Assembly: GCA_964016875.1 (NCBI GenBank)
Contig: OZ024724.1
Coordinates: forward strand, 29,411,786 to 29,475,785
Direction of reading: 5' to 3'
Length of the DNA: 64,000 nt
From: Fallopia convolvulus
Lineage: Eukaryota > Streptophyta > Magnoliopsida > Caryophyllales > Polygonaceae
This document shows, in pieces, positions 11,292 to 24,071 of this stretch. Each line of letters starts with the position of its first letter. Within the stretch, counting starts at the first letter, position 1. Made by a program: the position numbers and the translations under genes. Below the pieces are notes generated by a model. The model had not been told where the DNA came from and made no database searches. It saw nothing but the letters and a program-made list of their open reading frames with translations.

Positions 11292-13950
11292 TTACACATA
11301 ATATTTTTTGAACCGCGCGACGTTCCTTGTTTTGCTTAGGGTATGTTCTTCGCTATCTTTGAGCTTAAAGGCTCCGGGTGCGACCTCTTCCCCGAGGAGA
11401 TATAGACCCTCCCAGTTAGGATCCAATTTTCCACCTTCGGTACGCCTCAGAATGAGGTTTCCCGTGGCCAAAAGATGAGGTCTGACCTTCTTGTCGTGAT
11501 ATACAGCCACGCGACGCATGTATTCTCTAGAGCGCAGGTCAGCCACCTCGCACAACTCGTCTCTGATTGTAGCTCGACCTTAAGGTTGGACTCGTTCTCT
11601 TTCTCGTCGAAGTTAAAAACTCTCGCCGATGGGACCAGGGTTTCCACGGGGACTAGCACCTCCGCCCCGTAGGTTAGAGCAAAGGGTGTCTCGCCTGTCG
11701 CGCGACGCGCGATCGTGCGATATGTCTAGAGGACTAGTGGAAGTAGTTCTGCCCAGCGACCTTGCACCATGCCCAGGTGCTTCTTTAGGTCGGTCAAGAT
11801 GTGGGCGTTGACATTTTCTACCTGGCCATTGGACTGGGGGTGGGCCACGAAGGAGAACTTGAGGGCTATGCCTAGTTCAGAGCAAAAAGTCCGAGTCTCT
11901 TTGCAGTCGAATTGGGGGCCATGATCAGTCATGATGGTCATGGGAACGCCGAAACGACAAACGAGGTTCTTCCATAAGAAGTCGCAGACCTTTGCCCCGA
12001 TGATTTTTGCCATGGCTTGCGCCACGATTCACTTCGTGAAGTAATCGACAATGATCAAGATGTATTGCACATGGCCAACTGCTTTGGGAAAGGGCCCGAG
12101 GATGTCCATCCCCCACATTGCGAACGGGCAGGGTGCGTGGATGGAGTGGAGATGGGAGGTCGGGATGTGCTGGAGGTTCCCGTGTTTCTGACACCCATCG
12201 CACCTTTGGACGTAGGCCTTCGCATCTTGTCGGAGAGTGGGCCAAAAGTACCCTAGATGGATGATCTTATGTGCCAAGGCCCGCCACCCCGGGTGGCCGC
12301 CATAGACTCCCTCATGTTCCTTGTAGAGGATGTGATCCGTGACCTCGGGCGGTACACAAAGCAAGTTGGGCTCAGCGTAGCCTCGGCGGTGGAGCTGGCC
12401 ACCAACGACGCAGTAGTGAGCCGCCTGCATTTTCAGCTTCCTGGCCAGCGCGGGGTCTTCTGGGAGGAAACCGCTCTCCACATATCGTGTTATCGGGAAC
12501 CTTCAATCCTCGGTTCTGACGTAGAGGACCTCGCTGGTCACACTTCGCGAGAGTTTTCTCTCTACCATCACGCGGTTCCCTACTTCCAAGGAAAGGGCTG
12601 ATCCCAACCTTGCGGTAGCATCTGCCTTTGTGTTCGAGGTTCGCGGGATGGATTCTACCGTGAAAGTCTCTAGGCATGACACCAAGGCCTTTACCTTCTC
12701 TCGGTAGGCAGGAAGGAATCCCGTCCTGGTGTCATATTGGCCGTTGAGCTGACGTGCCACCAACTCGGAATCTGTGTAGACCCTGATTTTGGGGGCTCCG
12801 CTAAGGAGCGCCATTTGGATTCCGGCGATCATGGCCTCGTATTCGGCATCGTTGTTGGTGGCCTCGAAGGCGAAGTTGAGGGTGTACTCCGTCTCGATTG
12901 AGGGACCAACGAGGAATACACCGACCCCGCCACCGGCATCACATCGTGAGCCATCAACGAACACCTTCCACTCTTCCGAGCTTGCGTCGGTTTCGGGGAA
13001 GGTGACCTCCACCATGAAGTCAGCGAGGGCCTACCCCTTCATCGCGGTTCTTGGGAGGTAGCTGATGTCGAACTCAGAGTGCTCGACCGCCCACTTCGTC
13101 ATACGCCCGGAGAGGGCGGGTTGATGGAGGATTTGTCAGAGCGGGAGGTCGGAGAGGACTTGAATGGGGCGAGCATGGAAGTAAGGGCGCAGTCGCCTCG
13201 CGACGGTCACAAATGCCAGCGCCATCTTCTCCGCCGGGGAGTATCGTTGCTCCGCAAGTTAGAGCACGCGACTTACGAAGTATATTGGGTGCATGGCCTC
13301 TCTAGTTAGCACCGCGCTCACTGTCTCCGGGCTCACCGCGACGTATAACTGCAGATCTTCGCCCGCCAATGGGGGTGACAAACTGGGGAGCCTTGACAGG
13401 AAGGTCTTTAATTCAGAGAAGGCGACCTCGAGCCCCTCATCCCAGACGAACTTGTCATTCTTCTTGAGAGCGGAAAAAAAGGGAAGGGATTTGTCCGCTA
13501 AACGGGAGCAAAACCTTCCTAGGTAGTTTACAGCGCCGTTGAGCCGTTGTACCTCTGTTCGAGACCTCGGGGATCTCATTAAGAGGATTGACTCGACCTT
13601 GGCGGGGTTGACGTCGATCCCGCGCTCGCTGATCATGAAGCCCAAGAACTTTCCTGATGATACGCCGAAGACGCATTTCTCGGGATTCAGGCTGAGACGA
13701 TTGTGCCTGAGGGTGGCGAAGACCTTTGCGAGGTCGACCAGATGTTCTTCGGGGCTTTTTCTTCGCACGAAGATGCCATCTACGTAAGCCGACACATTTC
13801 TCCCCAGATGGTTCTTGAAGACCCGGTTAATGAGGCGTTGGAATGTGGCCCCAGCGTTTTTAAGGCCAAAGGGCATGACCTTGTACCAATATGTTCCTCG
13901 CTGCGTGATGAAGGACGTCTCTTCCTCGTCACGCGAATTCATCGAGATCT
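11292..13950 (-). pseudogene. Element A pol remnant: RT end, RNase H, archaeal-type RNase H, integrase
   Basis: Read on the minus strand, the frame starts mid-RT at 13950 (NSRDEEETSFITQRGTY, AYVDG in place of YVDD), passes the thumb (SRLADKSLPFFSALKK) and RNase H remains. The second RNase H follows at 12503-13015 (KVFVDGSRC, YTDSELVARQLNG, NTKAD). The integrase zinc finger is near 12070-12330 (CDGCQKH) and the core near 11800-12110 (WGMDILGPFP, TDHGPQFDC, HPQSNGQVENVNA). The C-terminal part is 11292-11555. Breaks: TGA at 12503, TGA at 12029, TAG at 11726, three stops between 13016 and 13258, and a frame slip near 11550. The extra RNase H is diagnostic of the Tat lineage. No product expected. 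Confidence 0.9.
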
Positions 13951-14467
13951 GTGTAGCAAGGTCTTTGATGTGAGCGAGGTTTCTGTATGACTTGAAGTCT
14001 TTTTGTGGACTTCACTTATCTGTAGCGAGGTCTTTTGACGATGTTTCGATCACGTCGATCTTCAACGAGAAAGATATTTCATGAGTTCAAGATGTTTTTC
14101 GACTCCTTTTCCATGCGAGGTTCTCCTCTATTTATAAAGGATTGGGGAGTCAAGTTTTGATCATGGTCCGATGTGGGACGCCCGAGATCAGGGCCTCTAA
14201 TTGGTCTAGAGGCGAGGCGGCTGGTGATTGGCTCGGGGAAGCGGCGTTAGCTGAGTGGTTCTGGTGGGCGGGTGTGTCAGTAGAGTCGGTAACGAGGTTG
14301 AATTCTCGCTCCGAGGTTTCGGAGGACCTCGTGGGGTAGGAATTTTGTTATAATAAATGAGGGGTATGGGTGTGGAACCCCGAATCATCCTTGGAAGGGC
14401 CGTCGAGTCTTCTTTGTACCTTATGCCCCGGACCCACTTCTTATTTTACTATTTTTGGACATCATCA
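13946..14467 (-). repeat. Element A 5' LTR, truncated (about 522 bp)
   Basis: It corresponds to about 5325-5843 of the left LTR and ends GGACATCATCA before the target duplication AACGT. The break at about 13945-13950 joins LTR directly to RT over a short shared GAGAT, so about 290 bp of LTR plus the leader, gag, protease and the RT start were lost by one illegitimate deletion. Confidence 0.85.
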
Positions 14468-14758
14468 AACGTATACTAAATTTTATGAAGTTAAAATGCG
14501 GTTATATGTGAACAGCCCTTGTAAAAATGTGAACATGTGTATAAAATATGTGAACAGAACGTAAAATCTCAACAATCGTGTTTTTGGCAAAAATAAGCAA
14601 AAAAACATAAAATAAAAAAATAAAATAAAAAATAAAATAAAACAATTTTTTTTTTTATTTATTTTTTTTTTTGTCAAATTTTTTTAAGCCGTTTAACACT
14701 TGTATTATGATTTAATCGAACATGAACACATGACCATAAAACATGAACAAACAGTAAT
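14468..14758 (+). repeat. Base-layer tandem repeat, end of unit 2 and start of unit 3
   Basis: Resumes the ~0.3 kb repeat at ATACTAAATTTTATGAAG after the AACGT duplication of A, and is cut again at GTAAT by element B. The A/T homopolymer run at 14600-14690 belongs to the unit. Confidence 0.75.
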
Positions 14759-15551
14759 TGATGATGTCCAAAACAGTAAAATAAGAAGTGGGCCCGGGGT
14801 TCCAAAAATAAGTAGGCCCAGAGAGATTCCCAAGGGCAATTCAGGGACCCACATCCATACCCTTTGTTTATTTAAACTAAACTCATAACCTCGCCAGGTC
14901 TCCCAAATCCTCGGGATGAGGTCTAGACCTCGTCACCGACTCTATTGACGCACCCGCCCACCCAGACCAATCACAAGCGGCCTCATTCTCGAACCAATCA
15001 AAAGCGACCTCATCCCCGAACCAATCACAAGCGGCCTCGTCTCCGGACCAATCCAAAACCCCTATTCCGGGCGTCCCACATCGGACCTTGGCCTAAACTC
15101 GGGTCCCCAATTCTCTATAAATAGAGGAGAACCTCGTAGGAGGAAGGGGTCGAAAAACCCCTTGAACTCAAGAACTCTCTTGCTTGTTAAAGATCGACGT
15201 GATAGAAACATCGTCAAAAGACCTCGCTACAGACAGGAGAAGTCCACAAAAAGATTAAAGTCATACAAAGACCTCGCACACACTAAAGACCTCGCTACAA
15301 AATCTCACAAAACTCTCTACACCACGAACCCAAATCTACCTCGCCCTAGAGTCAACCTCGCAACATTTAGGTTTGATCACGGAACTTCGTAGGAGGTCTA
15401 GGTGTAATTCTCAAAGTTGTTCATCAGCCTCGTAGGTTTGTAACCTCGTTATTGGGAGAAAATCATAAATAAAGGAGCAAATGTTTGCACTCTCAAATAT
15501 AATAATCTTGTTCCTTGTCTCGTAGCATAGCCGTTATTTCGGGTTTCATCA
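14759..15551 (+). repeat. Element B 5' LTR (793 bp)
   Basis: Begins TGATGATGTCC and ends GGGTTTCATCA. A TATA box TATAAATA lies at 15116-15123, followed by the leader that starts GAGGAGAACC. Several copies of ACCAATCACAAGCGGCCTC-like words at 14965-15055 form a short internal tandem in U3. Confidence 0.94.
15116..15123 (+). promoter_or_regulatory. Element B LTR TATA box
   Basis: TTCTCTATAAATAGAGGAG, conserved in the 3' LTR at 39107-39114 and, in altered form, in element A. Expected start of genomic RNA is some 30 bases downstream. Confidence 0.65.
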
Positions 15552-15570
15552 CTAGCGTCATCTGTGGGAA
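15552..15570 (+). promoter_or_regulatory. Element B primer-binding-site region
   Basis: CTAGCGTCATCTGTGGGAA follows the 5' LTR directly, as primer sites do. It resembles the GGCGCCGTCTGTGGG class seen in plant gypsy elements but with mismatches, and I do not assign the tRNA. Confidence 0.5.
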
Positions 15571-15631
15571 CTTCTTCATCCTAAGCAGTCTCCCGTTTAG
15601 TGCGAACCTTGACTCCTTAAAACCCCTCAAA

Positions 15632-18600
15632 ATGGCTTGCCCAAACAATTTCTTTCCCCAACATCCCGACAACATGGCCGAGACCCCTCCGTGGATGACG
15701 GCAGGTCCCCCGGGGTACCCTTTTGTGGTTCCGCCAGGTTGGACGTACAACGCTCCAAAAAACCCATACCCGTTCCAAGGGTATGAACAGGGTGGCGTGC
15801 CTCCTAACCCGTATCCCTACCCGGGTTACGGGCAGTACCAACAGGGCCAAGCTCCCCCATATGTCCCGATTCCCTCCCAGGGACAACCTCATTCCGAGTA
15901 CGTGCCCGCGTATGTCCCCGGATATATGCCGGGGCAGGAGGCTCCCACCAACGGCTCCACCACAGAAAGACCCTCCCGAGATCCGATGCAGATCTCGCGA
16001 TCCCGTTCGCGACGTGAAGGGAGGCGTGACACGGAGTTGTCCGAAACGGCGGCAAGCGCGGCACGCCCTCTGGCAAAGTCAAAATCAAAATCTGCCCGCC
16101 CGTCCGTCGAGAGTGGATACAAGAATCCCTTTGTGCCTGAGATCCACGATGCACACATGCCCAAGGGTTTCCATTGGCCGCAAATGGGGCTCTACGACGG
16201 CACGGCCGACCCCGAGGACCACATAAAACACTACGCCGTCCAGATGAACGTCAACTCCTACAATGACGCCATTTTTTTCCGCATCTTCCCGACCACTCTG
16301 GACAAGGCGGCAATGACGTGGTTCACCATTCTTAAGGTCGAGTCGATAGCTTCGTTTTCTCAGCTATGCGAGTCCTTCGTCGGACACTTCAACGGCTCAA
16401 GGAAGCGCAAGAAGAACATGCGCGATCTCCGCGGCATTGAGCAGGGAGAAAACGAGAAGATGGGTACCTTTTTTACGAGGTTCACCACCGCAGTCGCAGA
16501 GATCGCACAAATCGACGAGTCATCGGTGCGAGATATCCTCATGGGCAACCTTCGCCAGGGGGATTTTAAGTGTCGCATTTTTCTTAAGAACTCGACGACG
16601 TAAGAGAATCTGTGTGCTCGGATCACGGCGCAGGTCCACGCCGAGGACGCTGCTAGCCAGAGCTCGCGACCGAGGACCGATAAGGAAATCGTGACCGAGG
16701 CTAAGGGGAAGGCTAAAGTGGCTGCACCGGCCGCGAGGGATGCATACATGATGCAAACTCACGACCGGCGCGCCGATTACAAGAGCAACAACAACAACAA
16801 CAGAAGCAACAACAACAACAGAGGCAACAACAACAACGACAATAGAAACAACAGCCGCTACGACAACCGCGGGAGTGGCGATGGGGGTTGGAGCTGCTTT
16901 GGCGGGAGGCCACGAGGATACAAGGGCAAAGGTGGCCCCGCCTACAACCCAAATGAAAAAAGGCGCGCCAACCCCGCGTCGGGATCCAACCTCGTGCAGC
17001 AGGGACCATCCCAGTCTCGACCAAGCAACGCGGAGCAACACGCTCCGGCGAGGCAGTCACGTTCCGGACAAGCCGCGGCGCCCGATGGATACATCAATAC
17101 CATCTCGGGCGGGCCCTCGCTAGCGGGTTCAAGCCAGGCGGAAAGAAAGAGATACGCAAGGGTAAGTCACCATGAGCCCACGGTATACAGCGTGACGCAG
17201 ACCTCACGGTCCCACGTAGGTATGACTTTCACCTCCGAGGACGCTGAGGGACTCCACATGCCTTACTCCGACCCCCTGGTGATACACGCTCAACTGGGCT
17301 CGAAGATAGTGAAGAGGATACTGGTGGACACGGGTTCTTCCGTGGACATCATGTATTTGGGCGCTTTCGAGCAGTTAGGGATCTCCGCGACATCTTTGAA
17401 GCCCTACGCTGGGAAGCTCACCTCCTTCTCGGGAAACGAGGTCGATCTCGCTGGTCTCATAGACCTGTGGATGACACTCGGTGCCGGCTCCACGACGAGA
17501 ACCGAGGTGATAGAATTTACGGTGGTGCACCTACCTTCAGCCTACAACGCAATCATCGGGAGAGTCTCCTTGATGAAGTTCCAGGCAGTGGTCTCCATCT
17601 ACCACCTCAAAATGAATTTCCCCACCAACGGTGGTGTCGGAGAGGTGAAGGGCAACCAAGAAGAGGGCCACGTCTGCTACATGACCTCGGTAAAACAAAA
17701 ATGCTCTGTGTTCATGGTAGAGGCCTTCGGCGAAGTGGATCTCGAGGTCCGGGATTTCACAATACCCACCCCCGAGGCAGAAAGAAGGGTGATCACCCCC
17801 TTCGAAAACAACTCCGAGAAAATCTACCTCGGGGGGTGCCTCGCCGGAGATGCAACGACGTCACTAGAAGCCTTGCTTGCTGGATCCCGCGACGTGTTCG
17901 CATGGACTGCAAAAGATCTCCGAGGTGTGCCTCGGACATTGGCCCAGCACTCCCTGAACATCGACGTCGCCATTCGCCCTGTGGTGCAGCGTCGAAGAAA
18001 AATGAACGAAGAAAGAGCGACCTCCGCAAACAAGGAGGTGGCCAAGCTGCTATCCGCGGATTTCATCCGCGAGGTCCAATATCCGAGGTGGCTGTCCAAT
18101 GTCGTATTGGTCAAAAAGGCCAGCGGAAAGTGGCGAATGTGTGTAGATTTCAAGGACCTCAACAAAGCATGTCCCAAAGACAGCTACCCTCTGCCCTCGA
18201 TTGATGCGCTCGTAGATTCAACTGCGGGGCACGAGGTCTTGAGCTTCCTCGACGCTTATTCAGGATATAATCAGATCTTGATGAATCCGCGTGACGAGGA
18301 AGAGACATCCTTTATCACCCAGCGTGGAACATACTGTTACAAGGTCATGCCGTTTGGCCTCAAAAACGTTGGGGCCACATTCCAACGCCTCATTGATCGG
18401 GTCTTCAAAGACCATCTGGGAAGAAATGTGTCGGCTTACGTCGACGACATCGTGGTGCGAAGCAAGAACCCCGAGGAACACCTGGCCGATCTCGCCGAGG
18501 TCTTCACCACCCTCAGGCATCACCAGCTCAGCCTGAACCCCGAGAAATGCGTTTTCGGCGTATCATCGGGGAAGTTTTTGGGATTCATGATCAGCGAGCG

Positions 18601-19223
18601 CGGGATCGACGTCAACCCCGCCAAAATAGAATCGATCCTCTCGATGAGGTCTCCCAGATCTCGAACTGAGGTGTAGGGGCTCAATGGCGCCGTAAATTAC
18701 TTGGGGCGATTTTGCTCCCGTTTAGCGAACAAATCTCCCTTTCTTTGCCACCCTCAAAAAGAATGACAAGTTCGTCTTGGACGAGAGCCTCGAGACTGCC
18801 TTCTCCGAGTTAAAGATCTTCCTCACAAAGCTCCCCACCTTGTCACCTCCGCATGCGGGCGAAGACCTACAACTGTATGTGGCGGTGAGCCCCAAGACAG
18901 TCAGCGCGGTGCTCACTAGAGAAGCCATGCACCCGGTCTACTTTGTGAGTTGTGTGCTCCAGCCTGCGGAGCAGCGGTACTCCCTAGCGGAGAAGATGGC
19001 GCTGGCAGTAGTGACCGCCGCAAGGCGTCTACGCCCGTACTTCCATGCACATCCCATCCAGGTCCTCTCGGACCTCCAACTTCGTCAAATCCTTCATCAG
19101 CCCGCCCTCTTCGGGCGTATGACGAAGTGGGCCGTCGAGCTCTTCGAGTTCGACATCGGTTACCTCCCGAGGACCGCAATGAAGGGACGGGCCCTCGCCG
19201 ATTTCATGGTAGAGGTCACCTTC
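15632..19223 (+). pseudogene. Element B gag-protease-RT-RNase H, first part
   Basis: Start ATGGCTTGC at 15632. A Pro/Tyr/Gly-rich N-terminus is followed by the capsid domain (FHWPQMGLYDGTADPEDH, MTWFTILK, about residues 180-320). The expected zinc knuckle is not seen; instead an Asn-rich (AAC)n-coded tract lies at 16785-16860. Protease DTGSS is near 17329. RT carries KDLNKACPKDSYPLPSID, SFLDAYSGYNQI and YVDD near 18438. Then thumb and RNase H up to DFMVEVTF, where element C interrupts. Breaks: TAA 16601-16603, TAG 18674-18676 (Q in element A) and a frameshift near 18735. The reading frame is otherwise continuous, so the breaks are later damage. Confidence 0.93.
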
Positions 19224-20722
19224 TGTTGAGAGGGTTTCTCGGCCAACAAATAAAATTGTAAGTCAAGACCCCGTTGAGTACAAGAGAGCCAGGATCGTTC
19301 CACAGGAAGCAAGGTTGTTTGTTTATCAATCTAACAAAAATCAAACAAAAACAAATAAAACACTCACGAGCTGCCTCGTTAACGACGTTGTCAGGGTCGT
19401 TAACGAACCACCGAACTTAAAATACTAAACTAACGACCTAATTAAATTCTAATTAAAATTCAGTACCGAGGCAAGTACTCAGCAACGAAGATTCACCAGA
19501 AATAATTCAAATAAAGCAAAAATCTAGGACAAGGGACACCACAACATAGCCAAGCATAAGAATTCGTAAGAAGAAAAGATCATGCCTTTAAACAGATAGA
19601 GTCATCAACTTTCGTTGACTTAGCAAGTAAATTAATCTACTTTCGCATCCTATTTCACTTGATTGCTTGTTTTAGATCTAAAGCTTAAAACTTTCGTTTT
19701 CAAACAATATCAACCTTCAAGTTAGTAACTTCCTCTTTCAACTCAGTTAAAAACTCAAATTACCTCCACTTTCGTCTCGGTATTAAGCACAACAAACAAT
19801 TCTCAATTAAAGATAAAAGGCATTCACAACTCAATCTTACTCATCAAACATGCTCAACTATGCCGGGCTTTACCCCGATCCTAGAAAAAGAAACTACTCA
19901 CTAATCATAACTAAGAAACTAAAAACTTCATTAAAAAGAAACATTGAGACAAAACTCAAACTCCAATTAATAAGAATAATATCGTCTTACAGAGATTCAG
20001 AAGAAACCGAAAAACATAAAAATACCGAACCACAATCACGACCAACGACCACCCGACAACCGACGTCTACCGAGCCTCAGCGGTCCTCTTCCGATCCGAC
20101 TTCTCTCTCTCCTTCGGTCCTTCCTAAAATCTCCTCCAAAATTAAGCTCTCCCCTTCTATGCTAAATAGAAGGGTATTTATACTAAAAAACTAAAAACTA
20201 AAAAGGCTAAAAGATATAAACTTTCCTAAAAAGATAGAAACAATCCCTAAAAGATAGAAATAAAATCAAAAAAGATATTAAGACCTAAAATACATATTCT
20301 AACAACCCCAAAAGATTCTAAAAAGATACTCAACCGATACGGAAATAAATTCCCGCTCAAGATCGGTGGATTATAAAATAATACTCCATATCTTCTTTTT
20401 CGTGGCCTCGTTAACGAGCCCTCACAGCCTCGTTAACGAGCCTGGGCTTTGTTTTCTTCAACACTTTCTCTTGTACTCTCGAGCTCCGACTTCTTCAATC
20501 TTTCACTCCTCCGTCTTTCGCTGTGATGCTCCAAATTCAACTCCATTCAGCTCCTTTCCTTGCTAAAACCTACAAAATTCACAAAATAGCGTAGATTCCA
20601 CTCTTTTCACAGAAATATGCAAAACTATCTAAAAATACTCAAAAATAAGCCTAAACTAAACAAAACTAAACCTAATAAGCAAAGAAAACCTATCAAAAAC
20701 TATACTAAAAATGCGAATATCA
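19224..20722 (-). repeat. Element C 3' LTR (1499 bp)
   Basis: The complete LTR. On the minus strand a TATA-like AGTATAAATACCC lies near 20173-20185. It contains two loci of the paired TCGTTAACGA palindrome (19376/19397 and 20408/20430). Confidence 0.93.
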
Positions 20723-20736
20723 AAATACCCCATACT
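20723..20736 (-). promoter_or_regulatory. Element C polypurine tract
   Basis: Minus-strand AGTATGGGGTATTT ends at the 3' LTR boundary. The placement fits plus-strand priming; the tract is short. Confidence 0.65.
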
Positions 20737-22459
20737 TAGACTTGCTTGTCCTCAAGCAATAAACAAGACACTAACCAAAACCAAAACAAATCATGCTCAT
20801 CAAGACATAGCCATCTTCTAAAAAGCAACATCTATACATAAGAAAATTATAGCAAAAGACTATTAACATCCTCACACATATATGCACTTAAATAGACATA
20901 AAATAATACAATCCAACCTCTCAAGGGATATAATGTGTTTCACTCAACTCTCATGTGTTTGGGCTTATAAATTCAATATCTCAACTCATCTTATATACAA
21001 AAACTCATAGAAATTGGAACTTATATCACCAATACTCTCCACCCAAGATTTGTCAAAACAAGCAAAGAATCATCAAGAGAACTTAGGCTCAATGAAAAAC
21101 TTCATAGAAGCTTCCATTCGGCCGGGTTGTAATGGGGCTTGGTAATAACAATAGGGAGTGGAAAATATTTGGTTATGTGGTGCTAATAATATCCGGGAAT
21201 CAAAGACTCCTAAAAACTCACACTTCCAAAACTCTCATAAAACAACATACCAAACTCACTATTCTTTATGCACACTCATTTTCACTCACCCTTTATCATC
21301 CTAGAAAGTCTTATAACAAAAATAAAAGAATCTCTTGATATTACCTTTAAACACAAATGCACTTCAACTCTTCATTTTTTATTATTTCCTTCTTCTTCTC
21401 CCTTTTTTTCTTTTTTTTTCTTTTCTTTTCGTTGCCTCATTAACGAGCCCATATCCGGGTCGTTAACGATCCACCGTATACATTCCTCTTCCTTTTTATT
21501 CACTACATCCTTCAAAAACTTTATTGTGTGCATTTTTTCTATCAAGAGACCTTTCTTAAATATAATAACAAGAGACTTCCAATCTACCCTTCCCAAATAC
21601 CCTTCAATTTAAACAAATATAAGCTCTTTTCTTTTTAACAAAACACAAAACTTTACCTCTCCAATCTAAGTCCTAATTCCCGGATAGGGTCAAGCTTATC
21701 TCGGCTAGGGAATAATTTTTGGGGAGCTAAAAACAAAAGGTTTCAGGCCAGAATCAGTTATCAAAAGAAGGAATAATGTAAAGGTAGATAGGGAATAATA
21801 GGGCTTATAAAAATAAGTTCCCCATCATATGATCTTCACAAGTAATGAACTAAAAATCTTATAAGGGTCTCAAGAAATAGATAACCATCACAATTCCAAG
21901 AGATAATATGCATAAAGAGAGTAAATCACACAAGAAAAGAATAGGGATTCTTTGATGTTCTCCCTATAAGGCCAAAAAATACTCACAAGGTAAATTTTGT
22001 TGGATTGCATAATCTATGCTATAAAGTATATGTGCTCAATTTCATCAAATGCTATTCTCTTCTAAAAACAATAATTTCAAGTTTGAGAATCCGGCTATAC
22101 TTTTAAAGACATGATTGCAAGGAATTATTTGATTAAGCTAGTGATCGCTATCATAGAACTTAAGAGGGGATATCTATCAATTCTAAAACTCTTTTTGGAT
22201 TTTTTATTTTTTTCAATTTTTTTTAAAGAAATAACAACTACATAGAACACATAAACACCTAGGACATAGTTTTTCTACTTTCTCCCCACCCCATACTTAA
22301 AATTACAGTGTCCCCACTGTAAGGAAAATAAGAAGAAGAGGGAAAAGAAATAGAAAAGAAAACAAAACAAAAAACAAAAAATTAAAAAGAAAAAAAAAGA
22401 AAAGGCATACAAACTTACAAAAGTGGAAACAAGGAAAAGAAACTTCATCTTGAGCTGAA
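20737..22459. other. Element C 3' non-coding region
   Basis: A long AT-rich region between the Athila-type ORF and the 3' LTR, as is usual for Athila-like elements. It includes one paired-palindrome locus (21437/21460) and A/T-rich runs at 22200-22400. No credible gene. Confidence 0.6.
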
Positions 22460-24071
22460 TCAACGGTTCGGTGGAGGAAAGTAGTGCTCAAAGTTCCCCA
22501 TGAAGTCGTACATCGTCCTCCAATGCTCAGCATCCTCCGCCTCTCTCTGGCACTGCTTCTCATCCTCCATCGACATGCGAGCGGAATAGACGGTTTCCCA
22601 TCTATCCATTCTCCTATGAATGTGATCCGTCTGGAGGTGAAGCTGCTGCATCCGTGCAGAAAGATCCTCGGCCCATGGTGGTGGTATACTCGATCTAGCG
22701 TACTCGGGTTGAGGAGGTGGTGGGTAGTGAGGCTGGAAATGGTCTTGATACATCACCGGGTTATAAGGCATGAGGCCATAAGCATTAGGGTCGACAGGAG
22801 TTGGTGGTGGGTCGACAGGGGCTCTCGGCACCTCGTTAACGAAGCTGGGTGCCTCGTTAACAGGGTTGGGGTGTGGCTGGAAGTGGTCGTTAACGACCCT
22901 GGTGGGCTCGTCAACGAAGATGTTACCTCCTAACACCTCCGTGTCGATGTCTTCTTCTTCAAAATTTGAGCTCCTCAGTGCCGCCCTCGGTGTCGGCTTC
23001 TTCGGTGTCGTTGCCTACTACCTCGGTGTCCTCTTGTTCATCTTCTTCTTCATATTCATCCACATCGTCCCGCTCAAACCGGGTTTCACATGGCCTAAGC
23101 GAGAGCTCGTCCTCCGGTTTTGGCTCCAATGGGTTGGGATGCCCCGTCCACACCTCGTACCAATTCGGTACATAGAGTAGCTCGTACATGTCGAGGGAAG
23201 GTATGACTAGTCGATCTTGAACCTTCACCTTGTAGCCTCCCTCGGCTTGCACGAAAATCCCAGAACTATACCAATAGTTTTTGTTGAGGAGTTGGGCGTG
23301 ATCCGGTGTGTAGCGGGTGAGATCTACTCCGAGATTCTTAGCCAAGAGGCTAACCAAATTGCCACACCACACCTCCTTGGACTTGGTGGATTTCTCGACG
23401 TAGTAGAGCCATTCGTACCCCAAATTCAAGGGCCCGGGCTCCTCAAAGAGGATGGTGCGGAAGCAAGCGACCTCCGTTCTTGTAGGCCGGTTCAACTCTT
23501 TCTTCGGCCAAAATGTTGCGGCGAGGACTCTCAAAATAATCCGGAAGATGGGGTTGACTATGTTTGCCCCGGATAACGCCGCGATAGAGGATTGAACCTC
23601 CCCGGTGATGTAGCTCCAAGTGCGGGTCACTCGGTAGTCCTTCAAGCTATAATCTCTCGACGGGTTTGGGAGCTCCAAGATTGCATTGAACTCCGCCATG
23701 GTGAAGTCATGGTCCTCGTTACCGAGCCGAAACCGAACTCGTCCTGCCGAGGTCTTCGACGAGAAGTTGGTCTCCAAAGTGGCCAAGAACTCGGATGTGA
23801 GGGCCGGATAGTGTGGCAAGCTCTCTTGCTTCAACAGGTGGGCGGCCCCAAGGATGATGAAGGCGTCCTTGACATCCGTGTAGATGCCCGTGGAGACAGC
23901 GCTAGACTTCGAGAACCATCGGGTGTAATGGTCCTTCTCCATAAAATCTCGGTAGCGCCGTACTTGGCTCTGACTGCTCAAAATCACATCATCTACTCGA
24001 GGTGGGGATGGAGACCTATGATTCCTCCTCTTCTTCTGGACTCGGGTAGCCGGTCTGCTTGAACTAGCCAT
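22460..24071 (-). pseudogene. Element C Athila-type ORF in the env position, frameshifted
   Basis: The main frame 24071-22959 gives 370 residues. It starts with a basic region (RVQKKRRNHRS), then a globular part with VRFRLGNEDHDFTMAEFNAI near residues 100-120 and a Trp/Tyr-rich C-terminal half, ending in a Glu-rich tail. This matches my knowledge of the plant-specific protein encoded downstream of pol in Athila elements (ATHILA family, PF03078 type). A single-base slip in a TTTTG run near 22960 ends the frame; the rest continues in another frame as 22936-22460, a Pro-rich and His/Gln-rich 158-residue tail (DHFQPHYPPPPQPEY). I see no signal peptide or membrane segment, so an envelope role is not supported. 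Confidence 0.75.

Larger units (their letters stand above)
5037..14467 (-). mobile_element. Element A: Tat-like Ty3/gypsy retrotransposon, 5'-truncated
   Basis: It is bounded by TGATGAAACC...GGACATCATCA and flanked by the 5-base target duplication AACGT (5032-5036 and 14468-14472). Sense is the minus strand. The full 3' LTR lies at left. The 5' LTR at right is cut and joined straight to reverse transcriptase, so the primer site, gag, protease and the start of RT are gone. It keeps RT/RNase H/integrase remains, a minisatellite and a gene on the opposite strand. The same family as element B by LTR, pol and antisense gene. Confidence 0.93.

Noticed and set aside
22959..24071. Retroviral-type envelope protein in element C
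   Set aside because: The ORF is in the env position but shows no signal peptide, cleavage site or membrane segment; it fits the Athila-specific family instead.
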